A DNA stretch of 64,000 nucleotides from Physella acuta (Eukaryota > Mollusca > Gastropoda > Physidae), in contig NW_026731827.1 in NCBI RefSeq assembly GCF_028476545.1, positions 1,068,501 to 1,132,500 on the forward strand, written 5' to 3'. The stretch's first letter is position 1; each line of letters starts with the position of its first letter. A program made the position numbers and the translations under genes. Shown here in pieces: positions 1-13,599 of this stretch. A model generated the notes under the pieces. It saw only the letters and a program-made list of their open reading frames with translations. It searched no databases and was not told the DNA's origin.

Positions 1-600
<600 letters not shown>

Positions 601-626
601 GAAGGCGTCTGACACAGTGAATGACT

Positions 627-945
627 ATAAAACTTTCGATTAGACTCCCCCCCCCCTCAAACTTACGATTTGCACCCCCTCTCCTTAAAATTTCAATTTC
701 CACCCCACCCCCTTAAACTTTCGATTTTCACCCCCCCCCCCCTCGTTCAGACTTTCGATTTGCACAACTTTTGATTTGAAATTCCCCCCCGCTCAAACTG
801 TTGATTTGCACCCCCCTCAAACTTTCGATTTGCACCCTCTCACCGCCCTCAAACTTTCGATTTCCACCCCCCCACGCAATTTATTTCCAACCCACTTTGG
901 CGCCCCCTTAGGTCGGCAACCGTGGACATATCCCCCCCCCCCTCT
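627..945. repeat. Degenerate C-rich tandem repeat (CTTTCGATTTGCACCCCC type)
   Basis: Roughly eight degenerate units of about 24 bp, each an aaactttcgatttgcac core followed by a C run. The same unit is found inside the hAT-like elements at 42742-43071 and 55345-55688, so this is probably a decayed copy of their interior. It ends near a ctctacgcctctcc segment resembling their ends. I could not define element boundaries or a target duplication here. Confidence 0.7.
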
Positions 946-959
946 ACGCCTCTCCTATA

Positions 960-3900
960 AAACCCCCAGCAGTATTTAAAATATCCGTGTTTTACCTATC
1001 ATATCACTTTATCAATTCACGCATTTTTTTCCCCAGTACATTAAATTTTAAAAATTTACAATAGAGTTTCATAACTAAAACCATTGCGCACCCAATGAAC
1101 GTGATGACGCGTCTATAATAGTGCTTTATAGTTGATTAAAAATTATAAGTAGTAAACATTACATTCAGTGAATAAAATAAATAAAAGATAGCCTTTTATC
1201 AATCAATGCTAATTATAATATTCCAACAATAATGTACTCTTACACGTCTGCATAATTTGCATTCACATTTTGCTAATTATATTATTCCAGCAATTATTCC
1301 ATCTTGCAGATTCTGCATTCACATTTTTAGCGTGAGTTCAGTTTATTTTTAAAATACCTCCCTTGGCAAAATTACTAAACAGTTTAATTAGATTTTTCTA
1401 ACCTACAGTTATTATGTTATTAAAATGTATCCACTTTTTCTAGGAATATTAACGAAAACAATATTTGACATTGATTTTTTTAATATGTTTTAGCAATGTG
1501 CGTGTATTTAATATTCTCTTTACGTTATGCAAAATTGTACAAACAGTGGAAATTATAAAATAGCTCTATGTCGTTATATAAACAAACCCAACTCTTTAAC
1601 TTATAATAAGACACTGCGGTGCACTGAAAAGCACAGCATGGTGCGTAGTTTACTTTTATAATCCCAAAATATATAGGACAGACACAGCCCGCTTATATTA
1701 CAGATATATATATAAAGTTAATCCTGAAGTTCTATATCACAATATTCCTAGCACTGCTACTTTTTCACACATATACTATGTTAAACAAGAGAGGCAGATC
1801 CCGTTATACAGATCTCGTTGCTTAAAGCCTGGCTTGTGTATACGTGTGCTGGATAAAAATAACTTTTTTTTACCAATGTTAGAGATTTAAGATTTGTTAA
1901 ATGACTTGCCTCATATAACCTAGGCTGGCAAAAAAATAACTGTTTTTAGCAATGTTAGAGATTTAATATTTTTTAATGACTTAAATTATCAAAAAAGAAG
2001 AGCACAGTAATTAAGACAAAATAATTAGAAAACGATTCTAATAGTAGATCCAAATAGTACCAGTTTGGTTCTACGGACACATTGTCGAGTTTAACCTGCT
2101 CTCTGCTCGTTTTATGTTGTTGAATTACATATCTATGACTTTTTTCCAGTATACAGAAAAGCCAGGATAGAGAAAACCACAAAGAGCCTCTGACTTGCAG
2201 TGTAAGACCTTACCAGTGGATATTTGTTCATCCTAACGCTAATATGATGCTGTGAGACTGTATTTTATAAAACGGATAGAGCTGGCCAGCTTATGCCAAC
2301 AATTATTTAAGTTTTGCGATACTTAAGTAGCAAGTCGTTTTTAAGAAAAGTTAACTCTTAACTATTTCAAATCCTATCACCATTATGACCACAAACTCAG
2401 TCACTCTATGACTTAAGTGCTTTTTGAGATCTTCTATCCGTGTAGTTATCCATTTTCTGAAAAAAGGTTTCTTTCAGGCATCTTTTCTCGGGAGTATGTG
2501 GACACTGTTTACATGTTTATAAACTGAAAGATCAGCTTTTTTCTAATACAGTGTCTAATTAGATTTACAGTTTGTTTTTGTTGTTGGACTTGTTTGTTTT
2601 TGTTACTTCGGTGTTTGGAAAACTTGAGAGTTTTCAATAAATCAATTCAATGACCACAAAATAATTGATTTTTTTTTTTTAAAAGCTGATGGAATTGAAT
2701 CGAACTATGAACTAGATGTTTATACTTTCAACCAATCTTACAGATTATATTAAGTTTGTCGATAACAAAATCCATTTGGTATATTAGGAATATGATGGGG
2801 TTTTTTATTAGTTAAGGGAAACAACCAATTACAAAGTTCACTAACGTCGTTATAATTACAGAGAAACTGCATAATAATAAAATAAAGACTGAAATCATTG
2901 CTTATTATTCCATTAAATATATAATTTTAAATTTGAGTATGATATATATTTTTACCTATATTTTATTCAAGAAATAATAATTATATTAAATCAATTTTGA
3001 ATTGAAAACTGTTAACTATATTATATCTATAAATTGTAGACTTCATAATAGATATTTTATTATTATAATTATCTGTTATTTCGCAAAATACATTATTTTC
3101 AGCTACCAAAACAAAACAAAAAAAAAAAAAAAAATTTTATATGTATTTACTTGAAACCTTCAACACTGTTAGTTAAATAATTGACACCCCTGCCGCAGAT
3201 GAAAACCATACATTTATATTATTTCATATCACTGAATCAGTTGTTGGGCAAACAGTGCAGCAGTTTAAAACCTCAGGCTGCTATAAAAACCAGTGATAAA
3301 GAATTTACAAATCAACGCCTCTTTTTCTCTTAGTGTTAGTTATATTTATGTTATAATTTATATGTATATTATAAACTGTTTTTATTGAGGCATATATATG
3401 TATATTGCTGTTCTTAAGATACTTAATGGACACCCGCGAGTTGACGAGATTCCTTCCGTAATGTTGTTGACATGGAATAAAAATGTGCTTTTTTAGATTT
3501 AGGACCTTAAAAATAATAAATGATAAAATTTTATTAAAAACTTAAGCCTAAAATTAATTCAGAAATTTAATATTTTTAGAATCAATGCTATACAAGTTGC
3601 AGATCCAGAGAACTTGAAAATAATTTGTTGAGTTTAAGGCTACATTTCTATTTATTTTCATCAAGCCTAAGTTATAACCCGATGTTTCACTTTCGTAAGA
3701 CAAACATTGATTGGCTGTAAAGGAACTCCGTGATCGATTTCTGACAGCCCCACTTCATAGTTATTTTGTTTACAAAACTTTGCAGATCAAGTTTTTAAAT
3801 AACTATGCAAAATTAAACACCATGACCTATTTTTTCTATTTTTAGCTTACAATGTGTACAATAAAATTTATGGCGGCCATTGTTTATGTCGCCATTACAC

Positions 3901-5149
3901 GTGAAAATCAAATTGTTTTTGCTTTTTTTTTTTTAATTTTTTTTTTAAGTTACCGAAAATATTAAAAACATCAAATACATCCAATCTTTAGTAAAGTCCG
4001 AAAAAAACCAGACAGACAGGATTTTATAACCATTTTAATTGTAACTACGCCGTGCAAGATTTTTAAATTAATTTATGCACCTCTCAATTACCTTTGAGAC
4101 TTTTTTCGCTGGTGTCTATTGGCTTTTTATCGTTTTAGTAACTTTTTAAAAAAATGTATGTATTTTCATTTATTTTGTATTTTATCAAAATGTTACCAAA
4201 CTGTATTTAAATAATTTAAATAAATTTACCTGTAGAAATGAGATATTTTACTTACAAAAAAAAAATAAAAAAGTATGTTCACATCATAAACAACTACATA
4301 TTTTTAGCTAGCTTCAGAACCCTTGTAATTTTTACTTTCTTATACTTAACCCCATAATTATTCGCCCTTTGGTTCCTCTTTTGTTAATTTTGTTTTTTTT
4401 TTGTATATATCAACCATCACATATTTACTATGATGTAAATTATTATTTACCTACCTCTTGTTACTGTTAAATATGTTGTACATTGTTTTAATGCAAATAA
4501 AAGTATTCAAAAATAAATAAAAATAAAAATAAAAACATTCTACTCAAAATCTATTTCAGCTTTACTTAAAAACCAAAATCCCCTCAGACCACCACGCCGA
4601 TGGAATAAAAAACCACTGAATTATCATTTAATTACTCATTTGCAATTTCGGGTGTTTTTTCTTTTAAAATAAAATTGTAATTAGACGTTTTGTATTAGAT
4701 CTATGTATAAGTAAACCATCTTAAATTAATGAAAGAAGGCTACACGTAAGAAAGAAGTATTACTATTGTAAAAATGTATCAGTCCTCACAAGCCGATGAT
4801 GAAAACTGTAAAACTAAAAAGAATATGCAAGGCAAACTGACGCTATAAATTACATGTCTGAGACAATAAAAAAGAAGAAAGAATAAACACATGCTTCTAC
4901 TCAACTACTCATGGACGTTCCACTCAAGGGTCTGCCATACTGTTAGCAGTAACCAGACGAGTCAAGGTATCAAACGAATAGCTAATCGTAATAATAACCC
5001 TCTCGTGTTTTATTGTAAATGATTTACATAGTTTAATTCCAAAGAAATACTAAATTATGGTTTATAACTTGTTATTTTAAAAATCATTTCAAAACCTATT
5101 TCTGCAGAATTATAACAATTATAAGGAGCACATCGAGTTCATGACCTCT
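960..5149. other. Intergenic DNA without recognised genes
   Basis: About 4.2 kb of AT-rich DNA. Open frames are short and have no recognisable protein character. An A-run lies at 3112-3134. The stretch 4430-4540 ends in an aataaaag-type signal followed by repeated AAATA units and looks like the 3' tail of an old retroposed sequence, but no coding part is recognisable upstream. Confidence 0.5.
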
Positions 5150-5430
5150 CTATCAGATTCCTTCATCACTCGCTGACCACAGAGGTAAGATGGAGCACTG
5201 CTGGACACTATCATTAAAATGTTTTTTGGGAGGTGGGGGTAAATCTCTTACGTGTGTTACAACATTAGCGAATAGATGTTTAATGATGTGGACCTCCACA
5301 CTGACCTAAACATCCCCTCTCTCAAGGCCACTCTATCATCACAATTTCTTCAGACAACCTTCCCCCCCCCCCCACTGGACGTTATAGGCAGTGGCAAAGG
5401 GGGGTTATAACACCTCCCATGGACCCTCCC

Positions 5431-5491
<61 letters not shown>

Positions 5492-6480
5492 TATATACGT
5501 ATTTAAACATTTTTGAACCCCTACCCTGACCAATTCCTGGCTCCGCCACTGGTTATAGATGACCCTTCTTAAACATAGGACTGCGGCCTGGTATACGCAA
5601 GTAGGTCAGCATCCGTTGCTTACGTTGATCTAGTACATTCAAGTACTTCAGGATCCCTTATGAGTATGTCTGGTATTTTTGACGCTGTGTATTTCTGTGG
5701 GTTTTGTCTCGCGTCTCGCTATTTCTCTCTTAATCCCGTCCCATCTCTGCATCTCTTTCCCTTCACTGTATACACCACACTATATTTGTAAATCAACGAA
5801 TATTTTGACAGAATGTTGATGCTACAGACGATTGTAAACTACCGATTCTTGTGGTTTGTGTTGCCCTGTTAACCTACTGTATTCGCCTTCACTAGGACAT
5901 AGGTGCTAGCATTAAATGTGTTCTCACCAAGTATAACTAAATAATATGTAGTTTAAAGGACGTGGCTTGGCCAAATAAATCATCAATAAATCACCAGGCA
6001 ATTAGCCATGAATTTCTTATTAGCTGAATGAAACTCATTAAGTCCATTAGAGTAAAACAACTAATTAATACACACAATTAAATCACCTTGTCCTTGAAAA
6101 TTACGTCACGACGTCAGCTTATCTTGTTTAAAAAACATCCGTCCATGGCGAATTGACGTCATAGTTTCCGCATTCAACATGCAGCTGACAAGATGTGTTT
6201 GTTCATCTCAAATTAGTATTGTTGCCATTAAAAGCGTCTACATTGAATTGAGGATGGTTCATTTAATATTTGGCTCAGATCAAAATAATATAGTATTTGT
6301 TTATTTGTATTATTAAATTACCTAATGCTCTGTTTAGATCTTTTAATACCACTACGATGTTCCAATCTATCACCAAAAAAATAGAAGATTTATACAACAC
6401 CAAACGTCTTATCAATATTATCTAAATTTTAATATATACAATAAAGTCCCGACTGTTTTTAATAGTAGAGCGGACATTAC
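5150..6480. repeat. Intergenic duplication block, copy 1
   Basis: Extended similarity to 17330-20400 and 23895-26240. Shared landmarks are a taggtcagcatccgttgct segment (here 5602), a ctcgcgtctcgctatttctc segment (5708) and a ggacgtggcttggccaaata segment (5958). This copy is the shortest, lacks the 30-bp tandem repeat of the other two, and is interrupted by the hAT-like element at 5389-5551. It lies on the 3' side of receptor gene A, as the other copies lie on the 3' side of B and C, so it appears to belong to the duplicated unit. Confidence 0.75.
5389..5551. mobile_element. Small hAT-like MITE with internal (TA)n
   Basis: The left end reads CAGTGGCAAAGG and the right end CTGGCTCCGCCACTG, inverted at their tips. 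The flanks are gttatagg and gttataga, an 8-bp target duplication with one mismatch. The interior holds a (TA)n run at 5435-5488. An 8-bp duplication and CAGTGGC tips suit hAT. It has no coding capacity. Confidence 0.7.
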
Positions 6481-6544
6481 CGAATATATTTATCTATTAA
6501 TGTATTTATATATATATCTCTATCTCTCTCACTCTCTCTCTCTC

Positions 6545-8045
<1,501 letters not shown>

Positions 8046-8121
<76 letters not shown>
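8046..8121. repeat. (TA)n microsatellite
   Basis: About 75 bp of TA dinucleotides bordering the Helitron-like element, possibly the other half of the array at 6545-6661. Confidence 0.95.
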
Positions 8122-8124
<3 letters not shown>

Positions 8125-9099
8125 GTATTATTCTGCTTTTTTCTTTTTCCTTCTTTTCTGCTGTTAAAATGTCACATATTATGTTTCTGTCTTGAAACAA
8201 TTGAAATTTTTTAAGAAAATATTATTTCCCTGCAATCTTGTCTTTTTGGAGTTTCCGTGTTTCTAAATTTTATAGGGATTTTCCTACAATCCAATTTAGG
8301 ATCGCCCCAAGTGTCTGGCTTGTGTTTAAAAAGCCAACATGCAAAACAAATCATATTATTTGCCTTAAGCGAATATATACATGGCAGTGTCGTATTATTT
8401 CCCAAAAACATTTCGTATGTTGTTTTTTTCTTGTACCAGTAACATTTTTGGGGGGAAAAAATGTATAGTCATCTTTGAGGCCTGGTTGACACCGAACAAA
8501 CTCAAGTAATGCAAGTACTAGATCCAATGTTAGGGTGTACCTCAAAAAAAAAATCTGGAGGGTGTTTCGGATTTGTATCAATTATAGAATTAATTTGACT
8601 AGCCTTGTTCTGTCAATATCGTCTTCTAAGTGGGATGTCTTTTAAAATATCTTAGAATAACTTTTTGTCTTGAGTCTCGACGGCTTGATTCTGCAAATCA
8701 GATGATGTGGTCGCTTGTATATTTTGTACTTGGGTAGATTCAGACACTTTGCCCTCTGGTTGTGTTGTTGTCGATGTTGAAGGCGTGCAGCTTGAAAAAT
8801 ATTTCTTAGTTTTGGCACATTTGGATGATGTTTATTGGTGATCTGAAATGTCTTTCAATTTCTTCCTCTCCCACCCTGAATATTTCTCTTATACTGGTTT
8901 TCTTTCCATTTAATACCCTCTTAAATAGTGAATTTGTGCCGCTCTTGTCTTGGTCGCAATAGATTTAGTTTGATACACCAAAGAATTTAAACGGGACAAT
9001 TACCTTTTGATAATTACCAACTATTCGAAACCTATTCAAACAAAACAACAGCTGAGCGTATAATTATTTATTCGATCATTAGCGATTTAAATTGAGTTG
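8122..9099. other. Intergenic DNA, no gene seen
   Basis: No recognisable coding, RNA gene or element end. Short open frames on both strands have no protein-like composition. Confidence 0.5.
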
Positions 9100-9811
9100 A
9101 GTTATGTATAATATTTTCTTATTTAATTATTCTTAAGCAAAATCATTATACAGTGGACTTTTCAAATGCTACAACCCGTAGAGATTTTTAAACATACCAG
9201 TGCATTGTAATGGATATCTTTAAAATGGCAAACCAATAGAGCTGTTATTAATACCTGTTGTAAACATAGACGTTTTATAAATGGTATTATGATTGTGACG
9301 TAGATGTCTATAACGAAATTGTGTAGGCATGGAGAGAGTGTGTTCGAGAGTGGCCTCCCCTTGAAAGTGGTGTGCTAGCGGGGGGAAAAAGGCGTGTGAA
9401 CAAAGCAGTGTGTGAAGCAATGTGGTGTGGTGTCAACAGTATACCTACTCGTCCGCTTTCTTATGTTCATGTTTCTTGTTGTTGGTGAAAATTACCAGTA
9501 AACTATACAGATTCTCTTTATGGATTGTGTTTATTAGCAATTGTTACACTTGGCCCTAACGTATCCAAAAATACATAAGAAGCCGATTGTAACATGATTT
9601 AACACCAGCTTAGTTCTATATGCTTAATTGCTGCATGAAAGAAATCTTGTGATTTTCATCGATGTATAGACCGAAAATAAACTGGCGAATTTCGTTGTTT
9701 AAAACTTTGAGTTTAAAAAGTTTCCAAATAGACGCCACTTTGCCGAAAATTGCCAGAAGGGGAGCCGCTCCCCTGCTTCCCCGCCCCCCCCCCCCCCTGC
9801 GTACGCTACTG
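9100..9811 (-). mobile_element. hAT-like element, partial copy with an internal insertion
   Basis: This is the reverse complement of the left half of the element at 43288-44813. Its outer end reads ctgcgtacgctactg at 9797-9811, followed inwards by a C/G-rich stretch and a segment shared with 43330-43700. Relative to that copy, about 9280-9610 is extra sequence. The far end cannot be fixed because similarity fades near 9100. Confidence 0.65.
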
Positions 9812-10390
9812 ACAATACACCTTGTGGATTGCTCCGCTTTGAAAACGTATTTTATGTATTTTGTATGTCTGCCTTACATATGCAGCACAATAAAGTTCAC
9901 AGTGACACTTGAATATGTTACGTCTAGTGAATTTCGTCAGACTACAAGTGCATCAGTTTTAACTGGATTATGTATCATTAACCGCTGAATTGTTATAAAA
10001 TATGGACCATATTTTAATGGTTGTTAAATGCTCTTTAAGAACTTTTTATCAATGGTTTAACATATTCTTAGTACATTTGTCAATGCGCATGCCAATTTAA
10101 TGTGAAATACATAATATAATCTGGTGAAATCTTGAATGTAAAATCCTATTAAACTTAGACTTTAGAAGGGCGTAAGCTGAGAAGGGCGTAAGCTTAAATC
10201 AACGAAAAGGAAATAAAACTTGACAGTTTCATCAGCCTACAGCTATATGGAGCAATGATTAAAACATTCCTGTATAAATACATTTGATACATATGCTACA
10301 GAGAAATGAGATTATCTATGAAAGAACATAGTGTTAGCAATATTTTCAAAAGTTTTTGCTGACAGCAAAAAATGACACATTTATAGCATC
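9812..10390. other. 3' flank of receptor gene A (duplicated block)
   Basis: The DNA downstream of gene A is similar to the DNA downstream of gene C (about 27480-27987) and gene D (about 37900-38465), for example around the acatttgaatatgttacg type segment. It is part of the duplicated unit and should hold the 3' UTR. I could not fix a polyadenylation site or a further exon. Confidence 0.5.
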
Positions 10391-13300
10391 TTACCTTTCA
10401 AATAAATACTTAAGTAGAGATAAACATTCACGTCTAAAGCTTTGATTACAAATGCTGTAAATAAACGGATTAGCTGAGCTGTTCACCAAGAACATAACAA
10501 GGAACAAGTTTAAAATTGAAACTTCTGCCAACGACAATTTACCGGTTAAATTAAAGGCGACACATATCAACAGAGAAACAAGGGTACTAAGGTAGCAAAT
10601 GATGTAGGTGACGCTGGTTGCTACTAGCATACGAGTTGTTTTGCCTTCCTGTTTTTTGTGTTTTGTTTGCTGGATTTTTGTATTTTTGTGACTTGATGTA
10701 ATGGTCCCTGAAGACACGTCTGTAGTAGTCGTTGCAGGAACAGCTATAGTGATTACTGGAGTTGGACCGGCTATCTTGTTTTCAAACGATACATCTGTGT
10801 CACTGACATCAGTTTCTGTTTCATTCGTAATATCGGTGGTAAAATTGTTGCAATCCTGACTTACGTCATTTTTTCTTGACATACCCTGCTCAAGTACTTC
10901 TTCTGCTTCACTGCGTGACTCGTCTGAAGGTCGAGTGACTTCTACTTTAATCTGCTCAATGTGTTGTAGCCGATTATTTGTTACTATCGATACCACACCT
11001 GGGGATATTCGGCGTCGTCTGGCTTCTATACCAATCAGAATGTAAAGCGTCGAGAGGGCCACAGAACAGGTAATGAAGACCAGGATAAACAGCCCGTGGA
11101 AAATCTTGGGCCAGGGTGAGTGGACATACGCGTCAGATACTCCACAGTTGTAGCCAGTGATGCCCTTATGCCCAGTGTCTGCCGTAGTAATGCCATAGAA
11201 AATTACAAACGGTACGCTGACTACGATCGACAATACTACAACAAAGGCGCAAATTGTTTGTGTTGCTTTGTTGTTGATTTGTTTTCCAAAAGGTTTGCAG
11301 ATCTTCCTGTATCTGAGAAAAAGATAGATATTTTCTATTTTCCCTTAAAACAACATTTTTAACAACTAAATATGGAGCTAAATTGTAAATTATCAAGAAA
11401 CACTTCACTTACCTAATTATGGCCACAACCAACAACAGAATTGCCGATGTCCACGATATTACACTGAGAAAGAAAAAGTACGTCTTACAAATGGTGACAT
11501 TTGTGAACGTCCAGGTGTGGCTTTTCTTATAAATTATACCTGTAATGAAAACAAATATTAAAAAAAACAGTGTCATTGTATGGGTATTTGTGAGGATGCA
11601 AGTTATACCAGAGATTCTTCCAGACACCTCTTCGTCCCGTCCCAAATTATATTACACCTTTTTTTTGGGGGGGGGGGAGGTTAGACGTTCTACCGTCGGG
11701 GGGGGGGGGTAGGAAATAGACGTTCTACCATGGGGGTGGGGGAGTAAAGGGGCTTTGCCCCGGCAGAAGAGAAATTCTTGACGCAAAACATTTATAACAT
11801 TAGACACATAATTTAGGCCGTAATGTCAGTATTTTGATTATTGATTATCGATGACGTCATTTCTTTGAGGGGGGAGGGGAGGTCGGCTTCACCTCTACCC
11901 GATGAGATGCATGAAAGAAACTCTTCACGGAAAACACGTTAAAGTTTAGACACATTAATTAGGCCGTAATGTCTGTGTTTTTATTATAGAGCAGGGGTCT
12001 CCAAACTTTTCAGTCCGAGGGCCGCATTACCCATCAAATTTCAGTTCGGGGGCCAGTTTCTTCCAGGCATGTCTTTGATTTTTCTGGGCAAAGTTCCTCA
12101 GCCATCACCAACAGACGATTTTTCCTTGGACAAAAAGATCTCCGCGGGCCGGATGAGAGGACCTCGCGGGCCCGTAGTTTGGAGACCCCTGTTATAGAGT
12201 ATCGATAACGTCATTTCTTTATAAACTAAGTTTGTCCTTAAATACTTGACATAAATCTTTGCTTTTTAGCTTCAATGGTCATCTAATTTGAGAAAACATG
12301 GGATTTATCTAGCTAGCTAGGTTCTAGATCTAGATTTAGATCTAGAAAAAACTAGACTTAAGACTTAAGCTAGCAGTATAATCTAATCTAGATCTAGCTC
12401 TGTCTAAGTCTAGAATTTATGTATGCCAATAAAAAATTTTCTATACTAAACTACTTCTGGCCTTAATTATTTTATATAAATCTTTGTTTGTTTAGCAATG
12501 GAATTGGCTAATTTGAAATAATAGGGCTATTCGCGTAACTGGTTTCTTACTTTGCAGTACATAATACAAGTAATTCTGCATTAGATTACAAGTGCCAAAT
12601 AGCTAAGATGATAGTGTAATGGTTACCACGCGGGCGGTTTGGGTTCGAGATACATCATGACAATGATACTTTTTTAAACGTGAATGATAACGCTGCCTAT
12701 CCGGACCTCGCGTGACACAGGGCAGGTGAAGTAGAGTTCATCTGCTTCTGTGTCCTCAGCATATGCAGGGATAGTATGGTCATAACCATGCTCGGCCGAA
12801 ATTAGTGTCAAAAACGATAAAAAGATGTTGCCTGAGACTTGGAAAGGTAAAGACTGGACAGGTAAAGTAGAGTTGGGGATGTGAAGAGTTCACCTGTGAC
12901 ATCAGCCAATGAAGGGATAGTGTGGTCAGACCAATGCTCAGCCGAAATAGGTGTTTTTTAAAGACAAAAATGTCAGAGGTGTGACCGCCTTTTTTAATGT
13001 GGGGTCTGTGTTGTGTTTTTTTGTTGTTGTTTTTTTTTTTTTGTGGGGATAAGTGAAAGATGTGATGTCATTTATGGACGACCCCTGAAACCCACAGTTG
13101 TCCAAAGAATGACGGGAAGTTTAGTTACTACTAATAATTCAACATATTTCACTACACTTTTGTTATAAGTACAATACAGAAAATCATCTTATTTTAGCCT
13201 ATCATTTGCCTATAAAATGTTGAAAACAATTTTAAAATAAATATTCTAGCATGTGTTTCTGTTAATGACTTTCGACAATTGTTATAAAAAAAAATCTTAC

Positions 13301-13556
13301 CTGGAATCAAAACAAGATTAGTGAGTGTGTCCATCAGAGCTATAAACTGGATCAATATTACAGTTGGTGTTTTGTTCCGTTTCCGTGAATAAACAATTAG
13401 AATTAGGGAATTCCCGATGATTCCACTGACAAAAGCCAGAGCCATAAATAAAAATGATGGGATATTGGCAATGTTGTTGTCAAACCGGCGCCTGTTCAGA
13501 TACTCCCATAATTCTGCTTCTGATACATTGAATGAAGCATTTGGTTGGTTTGCCAT
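10391..13556 (-). CDS. Rhodopsin-like (class A) GPCR, gene A, three exons
   Basis: Predicted coding exons are 13301-13556, 11413-11539 and 10391-11312, giving 434 residues with GT-AG introns of phases 1 and 2. It should be a seven-pass plasma-membrane receptor. N-glycosylation sites N-A-S and N-V-S are at residues 6 and 10. TM1 (about 33-56) has the GN pair and TM2 has D2.50 at residue 76. C103 (3.25) should pair with C184 in ECL2. R128 is R3.50 but residue 127 is Ile, so the motif is IRY rather than DRY. TM4 is about 147-168 and TM5 about 197-222. A Thr/Ser- and acid-rich loop of about 127 residues follows. TM6 starts near 356 without CWxP, and NPFIY (409-413) in TM7 is intact. The start is chosen because MANQPN is shared by A, B and D. 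The stop sits inside an AGGTAAG donor-like sequence. Subfamily and fold are clear; the ligand is unknown. Confidence 0.85.
11313..11412 (-). other. Gene A intron 2
   Basis: A 100-bp intron with a gtaagt donor and a tctcag acceptor, phase 2, splitting the Arg codon of the IRY motif. Introns at this position are about the same size in B, C and D (100-109 bp) but 910 bp in G. Confidence 0.85.
11609..11925. mobile_element. MITE-like insert with GTTTCTTCCAG-type ends
   Basis: It lies in intron 1 of gene A, next to exon 2. The left tip reads cagagattcttccagaca and the right tip, on the other strand, aagagtttctttcatgca. Similar tips bound the inserts at 33778-33998 and 54946-55173. The interior has long G runs (11660-11710). 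Part of the DNA at 11765-11870 is repeated at 11930-12225, so this is a compound structure and the boundaries are approximate. Confidence 0.45.
11992..12191. mobile_element. hAT-like MITE, 200 bp
   Basis: The terminal inverted repeats are CAGGGGTCTCCAAACT and AGTTTGGAGACCCCTG, an exact match. It is flanked by a perfect 8-bp target duplication, ttatagag, at 11984-11991 and 12192-12199. GGGCCGC-type motifs near the tips are common in hAT-type MITEs. It sits inside the second copy of a local duplication in intron 1 of gene A; the first copy (11800-11870) shows the empty site. It has no coding capacity. Confidence 0.9.
12256..12530. repeat. CTAGATCT-rich dispersed repeat
   Basis: A run of overlapping ctagatct/tctagatc palindromes (12308-12415) is flanked by two inward-related segments containing tttagcttcaatgg and tttagcaatggaatt. 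The same arrangement occurs in reverse orientation at about 44920-45115. It lies in intron 1 of gene A. Its nature is unclear. Confidence 0.55.
12600..12990 (+). mobile_element. tRNA-derived SINE
   Basis: The head at 12605-12655 carries an A-box-like tagtgtaatgg and a B-box-like ggttcgagatac. The body contains two related segments (about 12765-12825 and 12900-12955), each with a gggatagt..ggtca..atgctc.gccgaaat pattern. The same body, reversed, is seen at 43105-43190, and weaker pieces lie near 20110-20210 and 26030-26110. It is located in intron 1 of gene A. Confidence 0.65.
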
Positions 13557-13599
13557 TGTTTCAGTTGTTATATCTGATATAAGAGCCTCGACTTTTTAT

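Noticed and set aside
12605-12655. Possible tRNA gene
   Set aside because: Only the A/B-box pattern is kept and no complete cloverleaf forms; a repeated SINE body follows.
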